Assembly: GCA_015655975.1 (NCBI GenBank)
Contig: DVEP01000005.1
Span: forward strand, 1 to 27,651
Origin: Eubacterium sp.
GTDB taxonomy: Bacteria > Bacillota > Clostridia > Oscillospirales > Acutalibacteraceae
DNA length: 27,651 bases
Direction: 5' to 3'
The notes below the pieces were generated by a model. That model worked only from the letters and a program-made list of their open reading frames with translations, searched no databases and was not told the DNA's origin. Positions 14,798-22,325 of the stretch are shown here, piece by piece. The translations under genes and the position numbers were made by a program. Within the stretch, counting starts at the first letter, position 1. The number at the start of each line of letters is the position of its first letter.

Positions 14798-16810
14798 ATG
14801 AAAATTGAAATACTTGCTCCCGCAGGAAGCGGTGAGTCTTTAATTGCCGGAGTCAGAAGCGGTGCAGATGCAGTTTATCTCGGGGGTAAACTGTTCAGCG
14901 CACGCCGAAACGCCGGCAATTTTAATGACGAAGAACTTGAAAATGCAATCAAATATTGCCACGAAAGAAATGTCAAAGTCTATCTCACAATAAACACGGC
15001 TGTTTTTGACAGCGAAATGAAAACTGCCGTTGATTTTGTGGGAAGAGCACTGTCTTTCGGAATTGACGCCCTGATTATCTCTGATTTAGGGCTTATCAGC
15101 GCTGTAAAAAGCACTTACAAAGACGCTGTTTTACACGCTTCTACACAGATGAGTGTATGCACATCTTACGGCGCAAAGTACCTTGAAAAACTCGGCTTTT
15201 GCCGAATGGTACTGCCCCGTGAAATGACAAAAAGCGAAATAGAAAAAATAACGGAAAAGACCGATATTGAAACAGAAGTTTTTGTACACGGCGCGCTTTG
15301 TATGTGCCTATCGGGACAGTGTCGGCTTTCTGCTATGATAGGTTCACGAAGCGGAAACAGGGGGCTTTGCGCTCAACCGTGCCGTCTGCCGTTTTCTGCA
15401 AAATCAAACGGCTCGGCAGATCTCAGTTTAAAAGACCTTTCTTTAATCGAAAAAATCGGCGAACTTTGTGAACTCGGCGTATCTTCTCTCAAAATTGAGG
15501 GCAGAATGAAACGCCCCGAATATGTCGCTGCGGCAGTCTGCGACTGTAAAAAATCGCTCGAAAACACATACACCGAAAAAGACAGGCAGGAACTTATGAA
15601 TGTCTTTTCAAGAAGCGGTTTTACAAGCGGATATTTTGACGACAAACTCGGCAAAGATATGTTCGGAGTTCGCAGCAAAGAAAATGTTTTGGGCGCTTCC
15701 TCGCAACTGCTCAAATCTTTTGAAAAACTCTACGAAAAAGAAATTCAAAACATTGCCGTTGATTTCAAATTTGTTTGCAAAAACGGTCAAAATGCTGTTT
15801 TGTACGCAAAGTCGCTCGGCAAAGAAGTTTGTGTACAGGGTGAAGTTCCCGAAAAAGCGCTCAACAAACCGATTGACTGCGAAAGCGTTTCAAAAAGACT
15901 TGCAAAACTCGGGGGAACGCAGTTTTTTGCACAAAATACAGCGTGTGAAATCGAAGACGGTTTGATTTTGAGCGCGAGCGCGATAAACGAAATGCGAAGA
16001 AAAGCCGTTGAAAAACTTTGTGAAGAGTTTTGTGAACACAAAGAAGTTGAAATTAAAGAGTTCAAAGAAATTGCCCCCGACAGAAAAATTCGCCGTCCGT
16101 ATCTTTGTGCAAGGTTTGAAAACGCAGAACAAATTCCGTCAAATCATCCTTTCAAAAGAATTTGGCTGCCGATTTATGAAAAAACAGAGAACTTTGAAAA
16201 ATTCGGTGCACAAGTATATATACCGAGCGGTTTATTCGGTTGTGAGGACGAAATCAGAAAAAAACTCGAAAAACTTTCTGCCGTCGGCGTAAAAAAAGCG
16301 CTTTGCTCGACACTCGACGCGGTTGCACTCGCAGAAGAAACAGGGTTTGAAATATTTGCCGACCATTCTATGAACATTTTCAACTCATACACCGACTTTG
16401 AAAATGTTGTAATGCCGTTTGAACTCACGCTTGAACAAATTTCAAAAGCAAAAATCAAAAAAGAAAAAGGGCTTATAGCTTACGGCAGACTTCCGTTAAT
16501 GACAACAAGAAACTGCCCTGTAAAAAACTCAATCGGATGTCAAAACTGCAAAAAACACGGTGAACTGACAGACAGGCTCGGCAAAAAATTTCCTGTCAAG
16601 TGTTCTTCTCTGCCGTGCGTAACAGTTTACAACTGCGATATACTCGACATTTCCGACAAGTTAAGCGAAGTCAAAGCCGATTTTGCCGACTTGCTTTTCA
16701 CCGATGAAAGCAAAGAAGAAGTTTTAAAAATTGCTTCATCATTTTTAAAAGGCGAACGCGCTGTTTTGTATGGCGCAACAAAAGGACTTTATTACAGAGG
16801 TGTTTTATAA
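14798..16810 (+). CDS. U32 family peptidase-like protein (RlhA/TrhP-type RNA hydroxylation family)
   Basis: A 670-residue member of the U32 family, long form with a C-terminal extension. The U32 core is clear: GADAVYLGGKLFSARRNAGNF near residue 22, EVFVHGALCMCLSGQC and GLCAQPCRLPF (Cys168, Cys175, Cys191 and Cys195, the four conserved cysteines), then LSLKDLSLI and SLKIEGRMKRPEYVA. A second Cys cluster in the extension (NCPVKNSIGCQNCKKHG near residue 570) recurs in long members. Although named peptidases, related proteins in E. coli hydroxylate tRNA (TrhP) or 23S rRNA (RlhA), with prephenate-dependent chemistry, so RNA modification is the better guess. Spacing to zapA is 3 bases and to maf zero. 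Confidence 0.92.
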   Translation: MKIEILAPAGSGESLIAGVRSGADAVYLGGKLFSARRNAGNFNDEELENAIKYCHERNVKVYLTINTAVFDSEMKTAVDFVGRALSFGIDALIISDLGLISAVKSTYKDAVLHASTQMSVCTSYGAKYLEKLGFCRMVLPREMTKSEIEKITEKTDIETEVFVHGALCMCLSGQCRLSAMIGSRSGNRGLCAQPCRLPFSAKSNGSADLSLKDLSLIEKIGELCELGVSSLKIEGRMKRPEYVAAAVCDCKKSLENTYTEKDRQELMNVFSRSGFTSGYFDDKLGKDMFGVRSKENVLGASSQLLKSFEKLYEKEIQNIAVDFKFVCKNGQNAVLYAKSLGKEVCVQGEVPEKALNKPIDCESVSKRLAKLGGTQFFAQNTACEIEDGLILSASAINEMRRKAVEKLCEEFCEHKEVEIKEFKEIAPDRKIRRPYLCARFENAEQIPSNHPFKRIWLPIYEKTENFEKFGAQVYIPSGLFGCEDEIRKKLEKLSAVGVKKALCSTLDAVALAEETGFEIFADHSMNIFNSYTDFENVVMPFELTLEQISKAKIKKEKGLIAYGRLPLMTTRNCPVKNSIGCQNCKKHGELTDRLGKKFPVKCSSLPCVTVYNCDILDISDKLSEVKADFADLLFTDESKEEVLKIASSFLKGERAVLYGATKGLYYRGVL

Positions 16811-17362
16811 ATGATTGTTCTCGCTTCAAATTCTCCGAGAAGAAAAGAACTTTTGCAAAGTATTACAAAAGATTTTGTTATAAAATCTGCCGACATTGAC
16901 GAAACTGTTTTTGACGACGATGAAATTTTTGAAGGACTCAAAAAGCTGTCTTTTGCAAAGGCTGAACCTTTCATAAACGAAAACGATATTGTAATAGGCG
17001 CCGATACGGTAGTTGTCGCAAACGGCAAAAAACTGGGCAAGCCGAAAGACGAAAAAGAGGCGTTTGAAATGCTCAAAACACTATCGGGCAAAACGCACAG
17101 CGTAATCACGGGCGTTACAATAGCAAGTTTTGGCAAATCGGAGTCTTTTTGTTGTGAAACTAAAGTTACATTTTTTGAACTTGACGACAGCGAAATAAAC
17201 GAATACATAAAAACAAAGGACTGTTTCGACAAAGCGGGAGCTTACGGTATTCAGTCGGGCGGTAAACTTTTCGTCAAAGTAATTGACGGCGACTACTTCA
17301 ATGTTGTCGGACTGCCCGTTTCTCTGCTTGCAAGAAAATTGAAGAGTTTTGAACAAATTTAA
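16811..17362 (+). CDS. maf: Maf-family nucleoside triphosphate pyrophosphatase
   Basis: A 183-residue Maf protein, hydrolysing dTTP, UTP or modified nucleotides to monophosphates, thought to keep damaged bases out of nucleic acids. Signature motifs are complete: LASNSPRRKELL at the N-terminus, IGADTVV near residue 61, HSVITGV near residue 97, and the C-terminal DKAGAYGIQSGGKLFV and DYFNVVGLPVSLL. The start codon follows the U32 stop with no gap, so it is probably translated by re-initiation. The AGAYGIQ segment fits the dTTP/UTP (YhdE-like) subgroup. Confidence 0.95.
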   Translation: MIVLASNSPRRKELLQSITKDFVIKSADIDETVFDDDEIFEGLKKLSFAKAEPFINENDIVIGADTVVVANGKKLGKPKDEKEAFEMLKTLSGKTHSVITGVTIASFGKSESFCCETKVTFFELDDSEINEYIKTKDCFDKAGAYGIQSGGKLFVKVIDGDYFNVVGLPVSLLARKLKSFEQI

Positions 17363-17482
17363 ACTAATTATAATTTTAATAAAAAAATTTTAATTTTTTC
17401 TTTTTTACACTTTTTAGAATGTGTAAAGATAAATTATTACAAAAATATTTAAATAAATTACATTTTTTTGCCTGTCAGGCGC

Positions 17483-17512
17483 CGACAAATGTGTTTAATT
17501 TTGTCGTTTTGT
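17483..17512 (+). terminator. Weak possible terminator after maf
   Basis: CGACAAA (17483-17489) pairs with TTTGTCG (17500-17506), then TTTTGTG. The stem is short and lies 120 bases beyond the stop, so this is tentative. The preceding GCCTGTCAGGC is a further small palindrome. Confidence 0.35.
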
Positions 17513-17524
17513 GTATGTTTCGGC

Positions 17525-17553
17525 TTGCAATTAAAAAAATCGTATGATATAAT
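17525..17553 (+). promoter_or_regulatory. Promoter of the PHP gene, extended -10
   Basis: TTGCAA (17525-17530), a 17-base spacer ending in TGA, and TATAAT (17548-17553). The TG at 17545-17546 makes an extended -10. Confidence 0.85.
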
Positions 17554-17564
17554 AAATAATGCGG

Positions 17565-17595
17565 TAAGTCCCATATTTTATTGTAGTGGGGCTTA
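17565..17595 (+). promoter_or_regulatory. Leader hairpin before the PHP gene
   Basis: TAAGTCCCA (17565-17573) pairs with TGGGGCTTA (17587-17595), a 9-bp stem with one G-U pair and a 13-base loop, a few bases after the expected transcription start. It has no U-tract and stops short of the GGGAGG at 17612-17617. It could stabilise the 5' end or bind a protein. Confidence 0.45.
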
Positions 17596-17627
17596 TTTAA
17601 CACACTTTAAAGGGAGGAAATGGATAT

Positions 17628-18527
17628 ATGGCAGCTGACCTTCATTGTCATACTAAACTAAGCGACGGTTCAGTTGGTATAGAAGACTTGATAGCCATTG
17701 CAAAAAAGAGTGGCATTGACACTATTGCGGTAACAGACCACGATTGCCTTGCAGGTACAGTCAGAGCACAGGTAATCAGCAAACGATACGATGTTAAAGT
17801 AATTCCGGGTGTTGAACTTTCAGCTTTCGACGAAGAAGTCGGAAAAAAAGTTCATATTCTTGCATATTTGGCAGATGCGCCCGACCGTCTCGAAGGCCTT
17901 TGCAAGCGTACAAGCATCGCCAGAAAGCGCGCAGGTCAAATAATGATGTTAAAAGTCGCTTCTCGCTTTCCCGTTTCTTCGGAGTTTATAATCTCACACG
18001 CATCAGGCTCTACAAACCTTTACAAACAACACATTATGCACGCGCTTATGGACGCAGGTTACACGGACAAAATCTTCGGCGATTTGTTCCATACACTTTT
18101 CAGTCCTGAAAGCGAAGCAAATGTTCTTGCGCCGACTAAATACCCGTCAATCACCGAAGTTATTGAAGAAGTACACAATGCAGGCGGCATTGCAGTGCTT
18201 GCTCACCCTGCTTTCTATGACAACTTTGAGGAAATAGAAAAGTACAGAGAACTCGGACTTGACGGAATCGAAGTTTGGCACCCAAGCGCGTCTGAACAGC
18301 AAATTGAAGATTTAATTAAATATTGCAAAAACAATGAACTATTAATGACAGGCGGTTCCGATTTCCACGGAATTTACGGTACAGCGCCTGTTACAATCGG
18401 CTCGTGTGCAACTCCGCAGGAACATGTCGAAAAACTTCTCGGCTACAAAGCGAAGAAAAAACGCGCTCAGCGAAAAGCGGAAAAGATTGCGGCTCAGCAG
18501 GCAGAAATGGAAAAATCAGGCTTTTGA
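17628..18527 (+). CDS. PHP-domain phosphoesterase (YciV/RNase AM-like)
   Basis: A 299-residue metal-dependent phosphoesterase of the PHP family. All metal motifs are present: LHCHTKLSDGS (His6, His8, Asp13), TDHD (Asp37 to Asp39), PGVELS (Glu63), VHILAY (His76), VLAHP (His193) and GSDFHG (Asp245, His247). The set fits the YciV-like group, which degrades 3',5'-nucleoside bisphosphates or short RNA 5' ends. The last 30 residues are a basic, Lys/Ala-rich helix (KKKRAQRKAEKIAAQQ), an add-on that might bind nucleic acid. AGGGAGG precedes the ATG at 17628. The gene has its own promoter and a strong terminator at 18535. Confidence 0.92.
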   Translation: MAADLHCHTKLSDGSVGIEDLIAIAKKSGIDTIAVTDHDCLAGTVRAQVISKRYDVKVIPGVELSAFDEEVGKKVHILAYLADAPDRLEGLCKRTSIARKRAGQIMMLKVASRFPVSSEFIISHASGSTNLYKQHIMHALMDAGYTDKIFGDLFHTLFSPESEANVLAPTKYPSITEVIEEVHNAGGIAVLAHPAFYDNFEEIEKYRELGLDGIEVWHPSASEQQIEDLIKYCKNNELLMTGGSDFHGIYGTAPVTIGSCATPQEHVEKLLGYKAKKKRAQRKAEKIAAQQAEMEKSGF

Positions 18528-18534
18528 TTATTCA

Positions 18535-18563
18535 GGGGATACGATTTCGTATCCCCATATTTT
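18535..18563 (+). terminator. Terminator of the PHP gene
   Basis: GGGGATACGA (18535-18544) pairs perfectly with TCGTATCCCC (18547-18556) around two T residues, followed by ATATTTTTT. Confidence 0.9.
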
Positions 18564-18570
18564 TTAAAAT

Positions 18571-18600
18571 TTTACATAATCTTTAAAAAACGATGATAAT
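18571..18600 (+). promoter_or_regulatory. Promoter of the 50-residue small protein gene
   Basis: TTTACA (18571-18576), an 18-base spacer and GATAAT (18595-18600). It lies directly after the PHP terminator, so the small gene appears to be an independent unit. Confidence 0.55.
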
Positions 18601-18654
18601 TTCATAACAAATGTATTTTATTATTTAGACAAGAAAAAGGAAAGGAAGTGATAA

Positions 18655-18807
18655 GTGAATATGCTGAAAAACATAATCAAGTTGATTGGTATGGGTCTTG
18701 CTCTCGGAAACGATTCAGTCAAAACATCCGACGAAGACATACGAATTTTCAACAAAATTGTTGAAGACATTGCCAACAACAACGACAACGAAAATAAGGC
18801 TGCGTGA
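18655..18807 (+). CDS. Small protein of unknown function, 50 residues
   Basis: I do not recognise this protein. Translation from the GTG at 18655 gives a hydrophobic, amphipathic start (MNMLKNIIKLIGMGLALG) followed by a polar acidic part (TSDEDIRIFNKIVEDIAN) and an Asn/Asp-rich tail. AGGAAG at 18643-18648 lies 6 bases before the GTG, a good distance; an ATG two codons later is 12 bases away. A promoter at 18571 and a hairpin with T-run right after the stop bracket it, so it looks like a real gene despite its length. The N-terminal helix could bind membrane, as in small regulatory or toxin-like peptides, but no function is shown. Confidence 0.6.
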   Translation: MNMLKNIIKLIGMGLALGNDSVKTSDEDIRIFNKIVEDIANNNDNENKAA

Positions 18808-18849
18808 AGCCAATGAGGGAACTCCTTGCCAATGGGCAGGGCTTTTTTT
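18807..18849 (+). terminator. Terminator of the small protein gene
   Basis: CCTTGCC (18824-18830) pairs with GGCAGGG (18835-18841), and the outer AAGCC (18807-18811) can close with GGCTT (18840-18844). A TTTTTTTATTTTT tail follows. GCCAATG occurs twice within it, so two foldings compete. Confidence 0.75.
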
Positions 18850-19012
18850 ATTTTTATCGTGTTTTTCGCGTTTCATTTATCAAAATTCAAAGCAGCAACA
18901 AGTACAAATTAAGATTATATTTTATTTTATAATAAATTGTAAAATCATTACAATCAAACCGGGGAGAAAAACAATTGTTAAACGATGCATTCAAAAAAAT
19001 TTTAAAAAAGCA

Positions 19013-19041
19013 TTGACATTTTGAAAGTTTAGATATACAAT
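19013..19041 (+). promoter_or_regulatory. Promoter of the metal-resistance operon
   Basis: TTGACA (19013-19018), a 17-base spacer and TACAAT (19036-19041), directly abutting the operator. The preceding 18850-19012 stretch is AT-rich and shows no other feature. Confidence 0.87.
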
Positions 19042-19042
19042 A

Positions 19043-19064
19043 CACTTGAACAGTTGTTCAAGTG
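19043..19064 (+). promoter_or_regulatory. ArsR/SmtB-type operator
   Basis: The perfect inverted repeat CACTTGAACA/TGTTCAAGTG (10-base arms, 2-base GT spacer) contains the TGAACA...TGTTCA core known for SmtB/CzrA/CadC repressors. It begins right after the -10 box and ends at the ribosome binding site (GAGGTG), so bound repressor would block initiation of its own gene and the ATPase gene. Confidence 0.9.
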
Positions 19065-19074
19065 AGGTGAAAAA

Positions 19075-19359
19075 ATGCAAAACGAAGAAATCATTATCGA
19101 CCTTGCAGATTTATTTAAAATCTTTTCCGACTCAACACGACTGAAGATACTGTTGTCATTGGTTGACTCAGAGCGTTGCGTGTCCGAAATAGGCGACGAA
19201 CTGCAAATGAGCGCGACTGCCATTTCACACCAGCTGCGAGTGCTGAAGCAAAGTCATCTTGTCAAATACAGACGAAACGGCAAGCAAGTTTACTATTCAC
19301 TTGCCGACAGCCATGTAGAGAGAATAATCAACTGCGGAATTGAGCATATTGAAGAATAG
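19075..19359 (+). CDS. ArsR/SmtB-family metal-responsive repressor (CzrA-like)
   Basis: A 94-residue winged-helix repressor that leaves DNA when metal binds. The fold is standard: LADLFKIFSDSTRLKILLSL, a recognition helix MSATAISHQLRVLKQSHLV, and the wing YRRNGKQVYYSLAD. The C-terminal helix has Asp-x-His in ADSHVERI and His-x-x-Glu in EHIEE, matching the alpha-5 metal site of CzrA/SmtB types that sense zinc, cobalt or nickel. The N-terminal cysteines and CVC motif of cadmium/lead-sensing CadC are absent (only one Cys in ERCVSE). It overlaps nothing; its stop is 10 bases before the ATPase gene, and the operator lies in its own promoter. Confidence 0.93.
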   Translation: MQNEEIIIDLADLFKIFSDSTRLKILLSLVDSERCVSEIGDELQMSATAISHQLRVLKQSHLVKYRRNGKQVYYSLADSHVERIINCGIEHIEE

Positions 19360-19369
19360 GAGTGAGTTT

Positions 19370-21352
19370 ATGAAAGACAAACATGAACACAGTGAATGCT
19401 GCGAACACAACCACGACGCTTGCAGCTGCGAACACAATCACGAGCACAGCCATGACAGTTGCGGTTGCGGCTGCGGACACGACCACGAGAGAGAACTCGA
19501 CAAACACGAAAAAAACGAAGTCATTTTCAAACTTGCCACTTCGGTAGTTTTCTTTATTTTGGGAATTATCGCGAGCGAAGTTGAATTCTTTGCACAATAC
19601 GAATTTATTGCCCTAATCTGTTTCGGAATTTCCTACTTATTTGTAGGTTTCAACATAATTAAAGAAGCAGTCGAGGGTGTCATTCACGGCAACATTTTCA
19701 ATGAAAACTTTTTAATGACCATCGCTTCACTCGGTGCATTTGCCATCAAAGAATACTCCGAGGGCTGTGCAGTAATGATTTTGTTTACTTTCGGCGAATT
19801 TATGCAAAGCATTGCACTCGGAAAAAGCCGAAATGCAATCAAATCAATGCTTAAGATGAAACCGACGGAAGTTACTGTTATACGAAACGGCGAAGAGGTA
19901 ACCGTAAAACCTGAAGAAGTTGAAATCGGCGAAACAATAGTTGTAAAACCCGGAGAAAAAATCAACCTTGACGGCGAAATCATTGAGGGCAACTGCGAAC
20001 TTGATATGGCGGCTTTGACAGGCGAAAGCATACCCGTTTCAGTAGGAGCAGGCGACAAAGTTCTGTCAGGCTCGGTATGTATCAACGCAACGCTGAAAGT
20101 GAGAGCAGAAAAGAAGTATTCTGACGGAACCATAGCGCAAATTCTTGAAATGCTCGAACATGCTCAAAACAAAAAAAGCAGTACCGAAAAATTCATCACA
20201 AAATTTGCAAAGATTTACACACCGATTGTCTGTGCAATCTCTTTGCTTATAATTCTTGTACCTCCGATATTTTTCGGCGGAGATTGGAACGAATGGATAT
20301 ACAACGGACTTTCCGCACTTGTTGCATCTTGCCCCTGTGCGATAGTAATTTCCGTTCCGCTCAGTTTCTTCGGCGGACTCGGTGCTTGCTCAAAACAGGG
20401 TATTTTGGTAAAAGGCTCAAATTATCTTGAAGAACTCACAAAGTGTAATATAGGCGTTTTCGACAAAACGGGTACAATAACAAGCGGAAAATTCAAGTAT
20501 GTAAGCTGCGAGGGCACGGACAACGAGCGTGAACTTTTCAAAATTATTTCTGCCTGCGAAAGATACTCAACTCACCCTATTGCAAAATCCATCTGCCTTG
20601 CTTTCGGTCAATATTCCGAAAATGCAGAGGTTAAAGACGCGAAGAACTATGCGGGTATGGGTGTGAGCGCAATTGTTGACGGAGTAGAATACTTTGTCGG
20701 AAATGAAAAACTGATGAGAAGCCTTAACATTGATTTCAAAGAAACACAGTCAATAGGTACGGCAGTTTACTGCGCTACGAAAGACAAATTTGTCGGCAAC
20801 ATTGTTTTTGCAGACATTATCAAAGAAGACAGCAAGGACGCTGTCAGAGAGTTGAAAAAACTCGGCGTCAAAAAAACATATATGCTTACAGGCGACAAAA
20901 AAGATATTGCACAGGATATTGCAAAAAAAGCAGGTATCACAAACTTTTTCTCCAAACTTTTACCTCAGGACAAAGTTAAAAAAATGGAAGAAATTAAAAA
21001 AGAGGGCAAAGTTTTCTATACGGGAGACGGTATAAATGACGCACCCGTACTCGCAAGCGCCGATATAGGAATTGCAATGGGCGGTGTAGGAAGCGACATT
21101 GCAATAGAAGCAAGCGACATTGTAATAATGGGCGACTCTCTTTCAAAAATACCGAAAGCAATTAAAATTGCAAGACAGACAATGGCTATAAATAAGGAAA
21201 ATATCATTTTTGCACTTCTTGTAAAGGCTGTAATCATAGCTCTTGCAGCGTTCGGAATAAGCGAAATGTGGCTTGCCGTTTTCGGAGATGTCGGTGTGTG
21301 CCTTATCGCCGTAGCAAACTCTTTGAGAACAATGATTACTCACAGAAAATAA
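19370..21352 (+). CDS. zntA: P1B-type zinc/cadmium-exporting ATPase with His/Cys-rich N-terminus
   Basis: A 660-residue heavy-metal pump. Motifs are complete: TGES, the transmembrane CPC (Cys321, Cys323) in ASCPCAIVIS, phosphorylated Asp365 in DKTGTIT, THPIAKS for nucleotide binding, and GDGINDAPVLASADIGIAMG. Helix 7 Lys in LLVKAVII and helix 8 Asp in VFGDVG match the P1B-2 group (Zn, Cd, Pb). There is no HMA domain with CxxC; instead residues 4-40 are almost all His, Cys and acidic residues (CSCEHNHEHSHDSCGCGCG), a likely flexible metal collector. AGGAGTGAG precedes the ATG at 19370. An in-frame ATG at 19340 lies inside the repressor gene, has no ribosome binding site and is rejected. Confidence 0.95.
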   Translation: MKDKHEHSECCEHNHDACSCEHNHEHSHDSCGCGCGHDHERELDKHEKNEVIFKLATSVVFFILGIIASEVEFFAQYEFIALICFGISYLFVGFNIIKEAVEGVIHGNIFNENFLMTIASLGAFAIKEYSEGCAVMILFTFGEFMQSIALGKSRNAIKSMLKMKPTEVTVIRNGEEVTVKPEEVEIGETIVVKPGEKINLDGEIIEGNCELDMAALTGESIPVSVGAGDKVLSGSVCINATLKVRAEKKYSDGTIAQILEMLEHAQNKKSSTEKFITKFAKIYTPIVCAISLLIILVPPIFFGGDWNEWIYNGLSALVASCPCAIVISVPLSFFGGLGACSKQGILVKGSNYLEELTKCNIGVFDKTGTITSGKFKYVSCEGTDNERELFKIISACERYSTHPIAKSICLAFGQYSENAEVKDAKNYAGMGVSAIVDGVEYFVGNEKLMRSLNIDFKETQSIGTAVYCATKDKFVGNIVFADIIKEDSKDAVRELKKLGVKKTYMLTGDKKDIAQDIAKKAGITNFFSKLLPQDKVKKMEEIKKEGKVFYTGDGINDAPVLASADIGIAMGGVGSDIAIEASDIVIMGDSLSKIPKAIKIARQTMAINKENIIFALLVKAVIIALAAFGISEMWLAVFGDVGVCLIAVANSLRTMITHRK

Positions 21353-21422
21353 AGTTCAAACAATTTAAAGAGAGATACAAATTATATATTTAAGCATTCA
21401 TATATAATTTAATTACACAACA

Positions 21423-21464
21423 AAAAAATTAACCGTACGACCAAAATCGTACGGTTAATTTTTT
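21423..21464. terminator. Bidirectional terminator between zntA and glnQ
   Basis: A perfect 18-bp stem (21423-21440 with 21447-21464; core AACCGTACGA/TCGTACGGTT) with a 6-base loop and A/T runs on both sides. Confidence 0.92.
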
Positions 21465-21502
21465 GTGTTTTATTTAAATAATTTTAAATCGTTTAAAGTT
21501 AT

Positions 21503-22321
21503 TTATATTCTTTCGAGCGATTTACTCAAAAACGACTTTAAGATTTCGCTTTGCGGATTTTCAAAAATCTGCTCGGGTGTGCCCATTTCCTCTATCACGC
21601 CGTTTGCCATAAACATCACTTTATCGGCAACATTTTTTGCAAACTCCATTTCGTGAGTAACAACAATCATTGTACTGTTGCCTGTTTTGAGGCTTCGTAT
21701 AACATTGAGCACTTCGCCTGTCAATTCAGGGTCAAGCGCCGATGTAGGTTCGTCGAAACAAAGAATATCGGGCGACATTGCAAGCGCTCTTGCGATTGCC
21801 ACACGCTGTTGCTGACCGCCTGAAAGTTCGCATGGGTAAGCGTTCGCCTTTTCCGAAAGACCGACTTGACAAAGCAAGTCGTTTGCCTTTTCTTCAATCT
21901 CTTTTTTCCTTTGTTCTTTGAATTTTTTCAAATTTGATGAGCCGTTTTCTTTTTTGTACGCCTTTACTTCGTCGTTCAAAGCAAGCGTCGGCGCAAGAGT
22001 CAGATTTTGTTTTACGGTATATTGCGGAAACAAGTTGAACTGCTGAAATACCAAACCGAAACGCAGACGATTTTTCCGTATCTCTTTTTCCGTCAAAGAA
22101 TTTTCATCGTCTGTATTTAAAAGCACTTTTGAGTCAACGCTGATGACTCCCCTGTCTGCCATTTCAAGAAAGTTGAGGCACCTCAAAAGCGTAGTTTTGC
22201 CACTTCCCGATGAGCCGATGATGGCAAGCACTTCGCCCTTTTCAAGCGAAAAATCTATTCCTTTTAAAACTTCGTTATCACCGAATTTTTTATGAATATC
22301 GGTAACTTCAAGCATTGCCAT
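21503..22321 (-). CDS. glnQ: Polar amino acid ABC transporter, ATP-binding protein
   Basis: A 272-residue ATPase of the PAAT (glutamine/arginine/histidine) family. Walker A GSSGSGKTT (residues 36-44), Q-loop FQQFNLFP, signature LSGGQQQR (residues 167-174), Walker B ILCFDEPTSALD and the switch VVTHE are all intact. It is about 25-30 residues longer than usual because of a Lys/Glu-rich insert at about residues 117-140 (EVKAYKKENGSSNLKKFKEQ) between the Q-loop and the signature. GAGGTTG precedes the ATG, 4 bases after the permease stop. It is the last gene of the glnH-glnP-glnQ operon. The amino acid carried cannot be set by sequence; glutamate or glutamine is suggested by the adjacent glutamate dehydrogenase. 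Confidence 0.95.
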   Translation of the reverse strand: MAMLEVTDIHKKFGDNEVLKGIDFSLEKGEVLAIIGSSGSGKTTLLRCLNFLEMADRGVISVDSKVLLNTDDENSLTEKEIRKNRLRFGLVFQQFNLFPQYTVKQNLTLAPTLALNDEVKAYKKENGSSNLKKFKEQRKKEIEEKANDLLCQVGLSEKANAYPCELSGGQQQRVAIARALAMSPDILCFDEPTSALDPELTGEVLNVIRSLKTGNSTMIVVTHEMEFAKNVADKVMFMANGVIEEMGTPEQIFENPQSEILKSFLSKSLERI

Positions 22322-22325
22322 TTTA

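Noticed and set aside
19340..19369. Upstream start for the Zn/Cd ATPase
   Set aside because: It lies inside the repressor gene without a ribosome binding site, while AGGAGTGAG precedes the ATG at 19370.
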